Of a DNA stretch of 64,000 nt, positions 27,701 to 42,700 are shown one piece after another. Origin of the DNA: Branchiostoma floridae (Eukaryota > Chordata > Leptocardii > Amphioxiformes > Branchiostomatidae); NCBI RefSeq assembly GCF_000003815.2, contig NC_049985.1, positions 13,654,844 to 13,718,843 of the forward strand, given 5' to 3'. Position 1 is the first letter of the stretch. Every line of letters begins with the position of its first letter. The notes below the pieces were generated by a model. It searched no databases, had not been told where the DNA came from, and saw nothing but the letters and a program-made list of their open reading frames with translations. The position numbers and the translations under genes are program-made.

Positions 27701-30700
27701 ATTGCATACTAATCTATGTAGTTCAGAGATGATCAGTTGGAGTATGTCAGCCAGATTAAGTTTGATGTGGTATGCACTTTCCAGTCCACATCCCTGGTGG
27801 AATTCAGGTACCCCACATCCCAAGGCAATGTATATCTCTTGATCCGAAACTGAATGTGTAGCCAGTCTCTTACAGTGTGGGTCTCCGAGTTTCCACCTGT
27901 CTTCGAAGCAGGCGTTTGTGACTCTATGCAGGTGTAAGACATTATCCTGGCGCCAACGTGTTTGAGCCGTCCTTGGGGAATGTAGGGTGGTAGCTTAACG
28001 TTAACACAGGGATCAAGGAAAAGCATTACTGGGTGTATATGATCACCTCTCTCAGCTATAGTCAGGTCCTGACCTTTTTTCATCAATATAATCAGCTAGC
28101 ATCTTTATGGACTGGGGTGACTTATGTTGTCCCTTTAGATAAGAAACACAATTCTGGTTTGCTACCATGCCGCATGCTTAGTGGTCAAAAGTTTCTATCC
28201 ATAATTCAAAGTTGGCTTTGAAAGCAAAGTATTCCAGTCACAGTGTTATTAGTATTCGTGCTGTTCATCAGTGCAGACGGTTGTAGATGAGACATGTAAG
28301 CCATCTCGGAACAAATGTTTGGCCATAAAATCCGCTATTAAAGTTGCCCGAGATGACGTTGATAAAGAACTTCCATTATGCCTTCTCCTGGCCATATTGC
28401 TCCGAGATTATGGGGCTGCAACGTCTTACATTCAGAAGGAACCCCCTGGTAAATAATGATCTTGGAGCCACATTTCCTAGACCCGCCGTCTGATTATAGT
28501 CACTGCCCCCGGGCATGCAGCATGGATTTCGCTGCAATATTTGGGAGAAAGTAGACCCATCTATCAGAAGAATCATAATAGATATTCCCAGTCAATATTT
28601 CAGTGAGAACATGGAAATAAGAAAAGCCATAAAGTGCTTCCATTCCAAAGAGATAGAGGTACGCTTTTGGCATTGAACCAGAGTAGCAAGGTAATTTGTT
28701 GGATGTCATCCAGTGAAATGCAAAGGAAGAATACCATTAGGTGGTATGAATCTTGCTTTTGTTGTTATGAGGTGTTACAGGACGGGTTATTGCTTGAAGA
28801 AGTTCAAACATTTAAAGGTTGTCCTGGAGGTCCCATCAATCACAGAGCAGACGATGTAATTTGATCCAGCCACAAGCTCTGTAAAACCATCTCCATCATG
28901 TTTCTACAAACTCTCCCCTGATAATGCACACATTCATAGATCAGTGCCGAACAGGCCTTAAAGTTTCTTCCCAAATCATTGAGTGGATTTTGTTGTTGGC
29001 GGTTTATAGATCCCTTCTTTTACCGATGTTATCGTCTGCGGGGTACCTAATGCATCCCTGTGCCGAAATTCCATTTAGGTGCAGAAAGGGAGTCATTCTT
29101 CATTTGAGGGGGAGGCAGGGGTGACTCTGCCTGCATATCCCCAGCCTGCAATGCAGTCCTCACAGATTTGGTCTATTTGTCTTCTTTACAAGATACATAT
29201 GCAGATCATACTGTCAGTACCGTGGCTGGAATTTTATATGCCTTCGGCTGATTCTTTGTCAATTTATTTTTTCGTCAGAATCAGGAGGCTATGAGGGTTG
29301 TTTGTTCCATGAAGGTTGTTGTGTTGTATTTACATTGTAATGAATATGGATCATTTCAAAGCATGACTCATAAAAGTATATGATGAAAAAAATCACCAGT
29401 TTTATGAGGTCTCACCAACATTGATGTTGATCACCAATAATGCATGCTTTCAGTGGCATCGTAAAGACAGTGCTTTGGGGGCCCCGTAGCTCTTGCATAA
29501 TATACTGCGAACACAGAATATTATTTCTTCTTGAGATAACCCATACAGTATGCAAATCTTTTACAAATTGGCATTTTTATTTTTAGAACAGAATCAACAT
29601 GATTCAGTCATTCTCTATCTGGAATATTATACTATCATCTCGCTTAATCTTCAAGAATAAATATATATCTTCAACAGTAAAATTTTTATTGCACTTGCTC
29701 ATGCAAGCATAATTCCTTTATGAAAGGTTTTATTAATACCTGCCTCTTTGCTATGTGCCGTGTTGTCCCTGATGAACTTTTTGCATACGTCCCAAGGCTA
29801 CACAGCCTTGATTTGTCTCCAGTGATGAGATTTGGTACACCATCATTAGTCAAAACCCACATGTTTACTGCTATTCCATTCTGGCAAGGCTTGGTGAGTT
29901 TCATTAGATCACCGTGGGAGGTAAAAATATTATAATGGCTCCTGGCTGTGGGAGGTGAAAAATATAATAATGGCAGAAGTGATTTCAGTATCGATATTAC
30001 CGCCCCAGCTATCATGGTGTGATGTGTAATTTAAGCCGTAGGAGACGGCAGAAACTTGCTCAAGCGGCAAATATAAAATTCTAACGGAATGTTCCCTATT
30101 GTTATTCCCTATCCTGCAGGGAATGTTGGTAACGTGTTCAGCATTGACGAGACATTAGGAATCATCACGGTCTCCAAGCAACTGGATCGCAGCGCTCTGA
30201 GTCAGTACCACTTGACGGTGAAGGTCCGAGATAATGGCAACCCCCCACTGAGCTCCACCGTACCCATACACATCGGAGTCACCATCTCCAACAACGCTCC
30301 GCCAAAGTTCGATGCCAAGGAGTACGCCATCGAGGTCAGTGAGAACGCAAGGCTCGGATCCCTCATCGTCATGCTTGGTGCGACAAGCCGCTCCTCCGTA
30401 ACCTACGAGATCATCGGCGGCAACACCGACGGCAGTTTCGACGTGAATCCAAACTCTGGCGTCATCACCTGCAAGAAACAGCTGGACTACGAAAGGCAGA
30501 CGTCCTACAACCTGACTGTGCAGGCCACCAACATGGTCAGTCTGAGTTCAACAGCAACAGTCCTGGTTCACATTGCAGATGAGAATGACAACCCTCCCGT
30601 CTTCTCACAGTCGGAGTACATTGGCAGCATCAGTGAAGCAGCCACCATTGGTAGCGTCGTCCTAGACGTGAACAACATTCCTTTGGTCATCGCTGCAACA

Positions 30701-33700
30701 GATGCAGACAATGAACTGAATTCCCTCCTTGTGTACGAAATCATTGAGTCCGCAGCTCAGAAGTATTTCTCCATCGACTCCAATACTGGAGCTCTACGCA
30801 CCATCCGTACACTTGACCATGAAGACATTGCAGAATTCAGGTTCACGGTGCAAGTCTCTGACACAGGGAACCCACCACTGAAGGCGGAAAATCCTGCAAA
30901 CGTCACCATCAAGGTCTTGGATGTGAACGACTCTCCACCCACCTGTACACAAGATATCTACGAAGCCACTCTCCTGCTCCCAACATACAAAGATGTGGCC
31001 ATTGTAACGGTCGAGGCAGAAGATGCAGACACGGAAGCCAACACGCAGCTCAGCTATGTCCTAACCATGGGCAACGAAGACAAGAAATTCAGCATCAATA
31101 AAGATACCGGTGTGATAACCATTGTGAACACCACCGGGCTGTTTGACCGGTATGAGCTGTCTGTACGCGTGGGAGACGGGAAGTTCCACACCTCCTGTAT
31201 CATCAGGATAGAGGTGAAGAGAACTGTCATGAGTGGGCTGCGCTTCACCGAAGAGTCCTACTTCTCTGAAGTGACAGAAAACTCCACGGAGGTCAAGACT
31301 GTTGCCATAGTGACTGCAGTTGGAAACCTGCTGAACGAACCCCTGGAATACAAGATCCTCAACCCGAATAACATGTTCGAAGTCAGCCCCACATCTGGGG
31401 TGCTGCGTACCCTCGGGATACCCTTCGACAGGGAGGAGAAAGAGAAGTATGAAATCGTCATCGAAGTCCGGGACAAGAGATCGACCCCCAGAGTGGCGCA
31501 TGTGGTTGTGTTCGTGACCATAGCAGACATTAACGACAATGCTCCTGTCTTTGTCAACCTGCCATACTATTCTGTGGTTCAGGTCGATGCAGAGCCAGGA
31601 ACACCCGTCAGAACTGTAAGTGTTCAGTGCTTTTTTTCAGTGCATTCTACCGGGTTCAATTTTCATGGCAAAACATACCCTGCATGTATTTCTACCCAAA
31701 TTGTTTCTAAGAGATAGTTGTATTCTGTGGTAAAATTGACCTTCTTTACTCTCTGTAATTCCAGGTGACTGCAGTGGACAAGGATGCCGGGAAGAATTCG
31801 GAGATCAGGTATTCCCTGGACTCCGGCGCACACAAACGTTTCCGCATCAACAGGAAGACAGGACAGATCATGGTGAAGCAACCTCTGGAAAAGGACGACA
31901 CCAACAAGGAGTATCACCTGGTTATCATAGCTGAGGACAAAGGTCAGTACATTTTATGCAAATTATTTCCTACTTACAGAATCAACAGTAAACAAGAAGC
32001 TTACTTAGATTTTTTCAGCTGCATGCGTCCCCCAACTAAAACAAATCAAAGGGCTTCCAACCGCTGCTTTGTCTTCGTAACTTTGCTGTTCAAACAGCTC
32101 AGAATCCAGTTACGCACCTGTAAGGTTACAATAAGTATTCAACAGCATGCTTTGACTCTGGCCGACATTGAAATGTCAGTGGCAGAACCAAGCAAAGATG
32201 TCTTGATATTAGGACTAGCTTAACTCCACTGCTGGTCCTCATCCATCAAAGGCACAGGTGTTTTCACAGGTGAGATAACCAAGGCCAAACTTCAGAGAGC
32301 ATTGCATCCATCCATACATGTGTAGGAGACTTGGGAAGTGTTAAGCTAAGCCACAAAAAATAGAGACTACTTTGGTTATCCCCTTGACATTCAACACAGT
32401 ACAAGTCTTCCACAGGTTAAATTTCTGGAAAGTTATTCAAAGCAACCCCTTTTTGTTGAAGTACTTGAAGTCAATAGCAGCATTCTAATGCAACATTGTC
32501 TTTTTTGCTGCTTTATGATAAGACACATCTAGCTGGCTGACATACAGAATGGAAACCATAGCCTGATGCACATGTACTTTAATTTGGGCAGACTTTTAAA
32601 TGTTACCGGCACCTTTGGCTTGACACTTCAGTGGCTCCAAGCTACCTGGCATCCATCATTGTGTCAGTGTGTTTGTAAAGCTCCCATGTCCAATACTGTA
32701 CCTGTTTGGCCAGGATTTTCCTCACATTTCATCATGGCCTTGCAGGGTGGTCTGCTTACTATGCTTACTAGAAGTTTACTCCTTTGTCTACACAGCTGAT
32801 GACAGTTGTGGAGAAATTCGAATTCCAAAAGTTGTCTGTCCTTGGATAGAATTTGTGGTTTGTTTGCTTTCTTTTTTTCAACTGGAAAACTGCCAATTAA
32901 AGGGCACGCTGCAACATTTCTTATTTTAAACAAAGGATGTGACAAAGTTTCTCTTTCCTCTGCTTTTATCGTAATGGCTGTTCTATTGTAACAAATTGTT
33001 AGTGTTTCAGTGGGGGGGGGCAATTTTTATTTTCAAATGGAAGCTCAAAGTAGGTCAAGGACAATTCAGTAGAACTTACTAGAAGGGAAGAGAGAGTTAT
33101 TGAAACAAACGTGGGGCAAAGACATTGTTCACAATCTTTGCAATAACTAAGTGAACTGACTGTAAATTCTTATTGCCTTGGACACTAATTTTTCACAAAT
33201 GGATTTGAATGCACCCTTTGGTACTGTTCCATGCAGAGAGACATGTTACTGGTTTGTAATCGTATTATGACATATAGCTCAAAGTATCTTAGACAAATCT
33301 GGTGTGTTGAGGAGAAACATGATACCCCAGGTAACTGTATTTAAAAGTGTGAGGTGATCTAGGGTGAGGCCATGGAGTGATCGCCAAGTCAAAAGGTTCA
33401 TGAACCCCCATCCATCTACATGGCTCCTAGAATCAATATTTAGAAAAAAGGACGGCATATTTTAATCCCCATATTTAAACCTTTGACCCACCACAGGCTT
33501 TTGTAGGCTAGTCAGCTGGCGAACACTTTGGGAAAATTTAATCATGGGGCCTTACTGTATGCTGTTGGATCAATACAGCATCAAGCTGTCAATGGTCGGC
33601 ATTGTATTTGCAAGACGGGGTCAACAGCAGTGTAAAAATTTACAGCTCCAGGCTTAGCTGTAAAAGGGAACCATTGGTATTCCATAAGGCGCTGCTGAGG

Positions 33701-36700
33701 CATGCAGGGGCAGCACTATAAACAACCTCAGATGGGCAGGCTGGTAGGAATGAAAATTGCTTTCTTTTTCATGGGCTTCACCTGTTGTTGGCACCCAGGG
33801 TGATGAGACATTCAGGTATACTCAGGACTAAGTCTGTCCACACTACCCACTAATTAGCCTCCTCTCCTAACAAGATAACAAATGGAAAGCACCTGCACAT
33901 GTTTTGGATCTCCACAGGTTGCTAACTCCTGTAGACAGTGTCTCCAGCACTAGGCATCACCATTTTCATCAGTCACAGGCTTCAGAAAATTGGAAAGTGG
34001 AGGCTGATGAACTTGCAGATGTACAGGATCAGACAGGGTAGAAAACTTGGGGAAATGGGACGCTTCCTGTTTAGAGAGATTGTTTTAATGTGTGCATGCC
34101 AGCATACATACACCACTGTTGCTTTTGTTTAAAAAATTCTGGAAAAGTTTTCCAGGAAGAAAAGTTTTGGTGTGAAAATGCAGAAATCTATATGTGTTAA
34201 GCAATTAAACTAAAGATTTTATTGAGCCAAAAGCTGATGGCATCTGCTGTTTCAGTTATTTCGATCGTTTGAACGATCCACTGTAAGAGCTAGGAAGAAT
34301 GTTACAGTTTACCAAACATGGCAGCCTCTGTCTCACCTGGTTACAACAAGTGTTGTTAAACCCACTCCCAAATCAGGTCCTAAGCTCTCTGCATGTACTA
34401 ATCAATTTTCTGTGGCAGGCTGGTTAACTTAAAAATCCTTTTATAGTTAAAGTATAAAGTAGTTCTTCCATTACATTTTATAAGAGTGAGTAGGTTAATC
34501 CGTCCTCTGTCCGTGCAGAGTTATTTTATCACGTCTTTGGCACAGCGTAAATTAACATCATTAGAAATGTGTCCAGATGCCACCAGTCAAAATGCATCAC
34601 TAGCATCTGCCAAAATTAGGTCCATAGATCACGTGGACACCTGCCCTGAGCGTACTCACAAGTCCCATGCCACAGACATGGAAGTCGTGAATCAAATTAC
34701 AATATTCATAAGTGGCCTTTAGGTAAATGTATCACAGAACCTGTCACAGTGTGTTTCCTGGGTCAGAAGTGCTTTTAATATATGCCTTTTGGGAGATGTA
34801 TTATGATGAGCTATAGTATTTGGCAATAGTAATCACAAGTTTCTAGACTCAAACCATCACCTGCTCTTGATGGCCATCTAAAATGTCACCTGTAAAGGGC
34901 CAATAAGAACCAAAGGCCTTCCTTAAAACCTGGCAAAAATTGGCATTTTGTGCATAATGCAGAAAGCACGTTGTTTCCCCTCTGTGGTATTTGAAATGTG
35001 TTCGGTTTAATTGATAATAGTTTTATAGTGCAGAAACTGGCAAGTGTGTTTTCTAAAATGGGGGCCTACAAATAGGATGTTATGCTGTGGATACATACAT
35101 GTTTGCACAACATATTGTTTGTGTGGTACTTTGTTATCATTGCAGTTATCTAAAACACATCCTTTAAAAATGATAATGATATGCAATTCACCTTGCATAG
35201 GAACAGTGTCAGTATTCACCCCACACGTCCTTTCCATGCCACTTATTTTTTTTCTGTGATCCATACAAGAGCCGATACATGGTTGCAAACATCCTTTGAT
35301 CAATTTATAGCTTTTTCCTGCGCCGAGCTTAAAGCCCCATCGTAGCGAACCACTGCCTCTTAAGCCTCCCCAGCACTTTGAAGATAACATGCAAAAACCA
35401 CTGGTAATCTGCACCACCCACCTGCTGGCCCACCTGGGGCGAAGCCTATCTCCGCAGAGCCACTGCTTCACTGAACCGCTCTTCCCTCGCTAATGGCTAC
35501 ACCATCAAGTTGATTTTTGTGCAGTCGTGACTGATTGCAACGTGCAGATCAACCGGAGCTTTCTAATAACCTTTTGTTTAAAGCGGGATTTTTTCATTAC
35601 CAAATGTCACTTGTCAAGGTGATCTTATTCATCACTGATCACAGATCTGTTGGCTGTAATTCTTCTGATTATAAATCAGTGCAATTCTCTTCAGCTTCAA
35701 TGTTCATGGTAGAGTAGCATTTTCCGCCTTCTTGCCCGTTTGTGTAATGTAAGTAGCAAGTAAACTGTGTGAAAAATCCTCCCCCATTTCTTCCTGATAA
35801 AAAAGACAGAACAAGTTTTATTCCTGGCTTATCTTTTTGTATTGTTTTATTAGGCTATCAATGGAAAAACATAACTTTGCAAAGATCTCCTGCTATGATG
35901 CTTGTCTTTGAAAAATCAGTTATGAATCTCTAACTCCACAAAAGTAATATCTACAGTTCAGTTAAGAGCCATAAAGGGTTTCATGTAATCTCCAAGTGGA
36001 TATTCGTACAGAAAAAAATGGACCAATAAAGAATATTACATTACAATCTTCCCTTCCAATATTTGCGTGGGGATTAGGGTTGATGTAGAGCGCACATTTC
36101 CCAGTTGCTGCTCGAAAGCATCTAAATGGAAAGGTTTTTGAATAAAGTCTTCAGCCAGCAACACGGAAAGATCCCTCCATAACCTCTGCACTTGAGGGTA
36201 ACATTATAAGCTTTGTTCAATGCACATCTGTTGCTCCCTTCACTTATCAGGCTTTCAGAAAGCTCTAAGTATCCGTTCACTTGCTAGGTTATGAGGAAAG
36301 GCTTTTTGTATTGCCTAAGGTCAGTGAAGGAGAAAGTTTAGCCATGATACGCTTGCACCTGATTAGAGGCCTGTAATGGTCATGGACATGGGAAGATAGG
36401 GATGATAAAAGACAGTCTCGTATCCGTAGCTCATAGCTGCAAACTTTTAATGCGAGTTGAGCAGTACTTTGGAAACTTTAGTAACATGGATGTATCGTAG
36501 GCCGCTAATGCCAAGGTCTTGATGTGTAATAGCTGCCTAGAAGCGAGAGTCGTTTCAAGGTTCCATTTATCCTTGTGGGGAAATCCTACTGATCTGTTAT
36601 TTGATTCACCCTTGCTGGATGCAATATTGATAGCTGTTTATGCGTGGTCAGTTGGTATGACAAACACCAGTAGATGTAAGAGAATAATTAATCCAAGCTT

Positions 36701-39700
36701 TGAAATTGCATATTATGTTATGGTTCTTGAGGAGGAAAAATCACAATTAAAAAATTCATCCAGTCATCTCTTTGGCAAAAGTTGATAAATGAAAGGGAAA
36801 AGAATTAATGATTGAAAGTTGTGTAACCAAGTTTTCTTGATGTCTGTAATTAGGTAACCCACCGCTGAGTGCCAGGATCGAAGTGCCTGTGACTGTGATG
36901 AACAAAGCCATGCCTGTGTTTGAGAAGCCTTTCTATGCAGTCAGCATCCCAGAGAACATCCAGCTGCACACCCCTGTCATCAACATCAAGGCAGCCAGTC
37001 CTGATGGGCTCAAACTCATCTATTCCATAACCGACGGGGATCCCTTCAATCAATTCAACATTGATTTCGACACTGGTGAGTGCAGGCAACCATGAGTAAT
37101 GTACCCACATTGATTATGTACATCGTTAGCTTTTGGTTGTTTTCACACTTTTTATGTGTGGGATAGATTGATTGTAGCGCTAAAGGTTAAAAGGTTATTT
37201 CACTGTCCAAGATTCTAAAGCGATGCAGATAGAGATTTAAGCAGATCTACAGTCTTGGAAAGTTTTGAATCCATTAGATATGTGTGCATTGCTTTGTGTG
37301 TAAAATTGTACTAAGTAGTTATGATTTTGTATAATGAATAGCATGATTCATTGTGTTGAAGCATTTCTGATGTAGTATTGGTGTGCAATCTGATCAGAAC
37401 ATCTGTGCAGTTTTTATAGAATTCCCCTGATGTCCCTCCTTTTTTCATCTTTCAGGGGTCATAAATGTTGTTGGCTCGCTGGACTATGAAACCAAGCAAA
37501 ACTTCCGTCTTACTGTCCGCGCCACTGACTCCCGAAGCGGAGTCGATGCTGAGGTGGTGGTGGACATCACCGTCCAGGACATCAACGATGTTGCTCCCGT
37601 CTTCGAAAAACCATCATATGAAGCTACCCTGTCTGAAGCTGCTGCAATAGGCACGACGGTGATCAAAGTCAGTGCCACCGATCTGGATTCTGGTGTGAAT
37701 CAGCTGATGTATTACCAGATCTTACAGGATGAAAGCAACTCTACAGACTACTTCCATATTGACACATCCAGTGGGCTAATCCTGACAGCACGTAACCTTG
37801 ACCACGAGAAGATTGAAAAGCACGATTTCACCGTACGAGTCTCTGATGGCGGCATGCCTTCACTAAGCAGTGAGGTCCATGTCATTGTCACTGTGCTAGA
37901 CCTGAATGACAATGCTCCACAGTTCGATCAGCCGTCCTACGATTGCATGATTAGTGAGCTGGCACCTAGAGGCCACTTCGTCACCAAAGTCTCTGCATCA
38001 GATGCTGACAGCACCGACAACAACCGCCTGGTGTACGCCATCGTCTCTGGGAACGAGCAGATGAACTTTGTCATCGACCCGAAGACTGGGATCGTCTCCA
38101 TGTCGAACCTGAGGAAACGAGAGCTGGACCCGACGTACACGCTCAACGTCTCCGTGTCAGATGGAGTCTTCACCAGTTCAGCTCGTGTGGCCGTGGTCGT
38201 ACAGAGCGCCAACACCCATTCGCCCGTCTTCAGCCAGCTGAACTACGCCGTCTCCTTCGATGAAAACAACCCGAGAGGCACGTATGTTGTCATGGTAACC
38301 GCCACAGATGAAGATGCGGGTGCATATGGAGAAATTTCCTACTCTATCGCCAGTGAGAAGATCAACCAGCTGTTTGAGATTGACGCTGATACAGGTTAGT
38401 TTCCATCTTAGCGTTTTTGAAAACAAATTGGCTTCACGTCTACTTGTCGTTTATGTAGAAAATATCTTTATCTTTATTAGATATTGATGTCTTATGATTT
38501 TTCTTTATTATTTTTAAGGTCAAATATACAGCAAGATGGCCCTAGATAGAGAGGATGAGAACCAGCGTATGATCATTGTTCCTGTGGTGGCCAGCGACCA
38601 GGGTGGACGTGTGTCCTTCTGTAACGTCACAGTCACCCTCACAGACAAGAACGACAATACACCTCAGTTTGAGCTAGCTTCATACCAGGCCAACATCCCC
38701 ACTGATGCAGAAGAAGGTGCTGAAGTCATTCAGGTAGGAACTGAATCATTTCCACATCTTTCTCTGAAGTAGTGATGAACAAACAATAAACTGCTTCCTG
38801 TGATGTGTTAGGCCAGCTGGTGTATTGACTGTATTGATATGGGTAGAGATAATTTCATTTTCTGTGTTCTTTTGTTGCCACTGCAGGTTAATGCCATTGA
38901 TCAAGATATTGGGACAAATTCCGACATTGCATACTCCCTTTACGATGATTCTGACACAACCGCTGCAGTTGTGAAGTTGTTCAGTGTCCACTCAGAGACA
39001 GGTATGATCACCACAAGGCAGAAGCTGACTGGAAAAGGTGAGCATTAAGCTTGTTTGTTTTGGTACACGTATAGTTGTCAAAATGTGGTTTTAAAGAGGT
39101 TTGTATGGGATGATCTCTTACTTATGACTTGAATTTTTTTGTTACTACAGAGGGCAAAGCCTTCCAGTTCTTTGTACAAGCTACGGATGGAGGCAACCCA
39201 ACAAGGACATCCAGCGCTCCTGTGGAAATCCTCATCCTTGGTCCCGATGACATCCCTCCCTACTTCGACCCAACTGTCCAGCACCTCTACTTTGTCAGTG
39301 AAGAGATGCCAGTTGACAGTGAGGTAGCAACCGTTGTGGCAGACACCAACGACACTGTGAAATACAGCATAGTAGAGGCAGATGGACCCAATAGTAACAA
39401 GGACAACACTTTCAGAATCGATTCAGAGAATGGTGTTATCTATGTCAACAAGGAGCTGGACACAGAGACCACTGCCTGGTATTCATTAAAGGTTCAGGCA
39501 GAGACTCTAAGCTCGCCTCCTCTGTTGGCTTTTGCTGATGTCAGCATTCAGGTCAAGGATGCAAATGACAACAAGCCCAAGTTTGATTCCAAGCCCTACA
39601 AGATCACGCTTCCCGAGAATGCTTCTGTTGGTACGAGCGTCATTCAAGTCCACGCTTTTGACCCAGACCAGGGTGCTAATGGAGAGATTGTCTACGGTTT

Positions 39701-42700
39701 TGCGTCAGACTCCAATGCTGACGAAATGTCGGACTTCTTCACCATTGACAGCGAATCTGGGTGGGTCACCACGTTGGTGCCCCTTGACCGTGAGATGATG
39801 TCATCGTATGCATTTGGCGTCACTGCAACAGACAAGGGTGAGCCCAAACAGCTGAAGGACACCACCCTGGTACATGTGACAGTGGCAGATGTCAACGACT
39901 CGCCCCCGACATTCCGATCATCCACCTACCAAGGCCAGGTGCGTGAGGATGCTCTCCCAGGCACCATCGTAATCACGGTCAGCACTCGAGATGCCGACAT
40001 TGGGGACAACACCATACCAACCTACTACATCACTGGTGGCGACCCACAGGGACAGTTCAACATTGAACGCAAGACTGGGAAGGTGTATGTGAATGGGCCG
40101 CTGGATCGGGAGACAAAGCAGCTGTATGTGTTGAACATCACTGCCACAGACGGAGCCTTCACCGCCATGGCAACAGTCAACATAGACGTTCAGGATGTCA
40201 ACGACAACAGCCCCATCTGTGAACAGGTATGGTGCTCTCCCAGAATCACAGCTGATCTGCTGAATTTTTGTTTTGCCTTTCTAGATCATTAATCAAATTG
40301 TATGGCTTTCTGAAACCTCAACACTATGCTATTATTTTTATAAACTCAAAGCCCTCCAACTGACTAAATCTTGGATACCTGGTGAAAAAAGGTACTAAGG
40401 TTGTGTTTGCCTGTTGTCGGGTTCTCCAGTCAATTCTTTTATAGCTAGCTCTTATTGCTCGTTATTCTAACAGCTGTACCATTTGCCCAATCCTCATGCA
40501 TAGCCAATAAACGTATGGACACTGCCTCAGGTTTGTATAAATGGGATCCTTCTGTGCTATGACAATCTGTGAAACGTGCTGTCACTGTGGATGGTATGGC
40601 TGTGTCCTGGTCTGTTGTTAGTTATAGAAGCTTCAACAAAAACATGGATGTGAAGTGTTGGCTGATTTGTAGCTAGGTCAATTTGGTTACCCATAGTCTT
40701 TCTAGGGTCTCATTTCTTCAACCTTTGCTCTTCAGTCAAGGTATACGGCCAGTATCTCGGAAGACATCACACCGCAGACGTTTGTGATGGAAGTCCTGGC
40801 ACGTGATCCTGACCAGGGCATCCACTCCCAAATCACATACTCACTGGATGGAGTCGGTGCAGACAAATTCCTGTTGGACAAGGATACAGGTAGGGAACAA
40901 ATAATACAAGGTGCTCTTGTTCAGTCCATTACTACAACAATAGGAAAATACTGTTTGAATAAACATAAGGCTTTTGGTATCATGTTTTTTTTCTATCCTG
41001 ACTTACTGATCTTGCGGTGAATAAATCTAAACAACATGCTGCTAAATTTTGGTAAATGTTAGTATTGTAAGAGAAGACATTACGGTTTATGTACAGTATT
41101 ACAACATTAGGAAAGGAAAAATAAGACTCTTCTTGCACACAGGTGTCCTGATGACAGGAGCACCACTAGACCGGGAGGAAACGCCCGTCTACACCCTGGG
41201 CGTCACCGCCAAGGACGGCGGCGGCAAGTCCTGCTACACCGAACTCACCATCAACCTGATCGATGTGAACGACAACCCGCCCAAGTTTGAAAAGCAGCAG
41301 TACCTGGTCCCAGTGTATGAGAACACAGCAGTGAACACGTTGTTGACAAGAGTACAGGCCACTGACCCTGACATGGGTATGTATGCCTGCCAACTTGACT
41401 TACATCAAGTCTGACTACAGGAAGTTGAGAAAACTGGAATGCTGAGTGTTTTTGCTCAGAAAGAAGGCAAAAGAAATTTGATGAGACGAAAATGTGAACA
41501 GATGGAACTAATGCATCAACTTTGCATGTCCTACAATGCATGTCTTAAAAAGTAGTTAAGTCATTTGCGTCAGGCAGCACCAAAGTAGATAACTTGTTTG
41601 ATTTCAATCAGCAGCGCATGTTTAACAACATTATTAACCAGGCTTTATTTTTCTACTGCTCACTCCCTCTCAGGAATGCAAGACGTTAGTGGAATAAGTA
41701 TGTTATTATTTTGTGTGACCCTTCTAACCAGTGTGTTTAATCGTCCTGAAAATGGTGTGGATGTTTGTTAAGCACGTGTCTGTACATTTTTGGATGTTAG
41801 AATGTACCGTGCCTTGGCAGTGTCTATGTTTAATGTTTGTACATAAAATGAAAGTCTAGAGTGAAGGCTTTGTTTTCAGTGTTGCTTTTTACTATTTGAT
41901 GGTAATCTTTGACACTTTGTTTCAGGTTTGAACCGGAAGGTGATGTACTCTTTCGTGGACTCTGCCAATGGTCAGTTCCAGGTGGATGAGAACTCAGGCA
42001 TAGTCAGCCTGGCCAAGGCGCTGGACCGTGAGGCGCAGGCGTCCTTTAACCTGACCATCCGTGCGACCGACGAGGGAGCTCCGCGACGCTCCTCCACTTC
42101 GTATCTCATCATCTCCGTCTTGGATATCAATGACAACCCACCAGAGTTTGAGTTTGCAGAATATGCCAAGAACGTGTCCGAGAGCACTCCGATAGGGTCC
42201 CAGATCATAAATGTGTATGCGGTGTCGAAAGACGTAGGGCCCAACGCGGAGATCACGTATGAGATCATTAGCGGTAACGAGCACGGCAAATTCGAAATCG
42301 GCTCGTACTCAGGTGACCACCTTAGTGTTGACTCTGGCTTTTTACTGCGATGAGCCTTGCAAAGTGATGACCCCCAGTGTGACCTTGTTCTCTTACCCAG
42401 GCCTTTAGTTAGCTCTTCTGTTCAGCTAAGTGCACCAACACTGCATGAACAATCATTCAGGCAACCCCACAGATTATCTTTTTGTATGATCCTTTTGGTA
42501 ATCTTGATGTATTCTGTTGCCTGTAGGAATATATTGATTCTTTAAAGATTGTTTTTTTTAAGCCATACTTGGCCTAATGCACTATTTCACAGGGTTGCAC
42601 ATGGTAGTTTTTTTTACTTGCATGAACCACAAATCTTAGGTACTACAGAAGCTGCAGCATTTACATAAGACTAGACACCTCCGCTGCATTGTTTTAGTAC

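Noticed and set aside
27733-28086. 117-codon minus-strand open frame
   Set aside because: No motif or neighbours to support a gene inside this intron.
35007-35471. 154-codon minus-strand open frame in a GC-richer intron patch
   Set aside because: Low-complexity Gly/Trp/Ser-rich reading with no family motif; likely chance.
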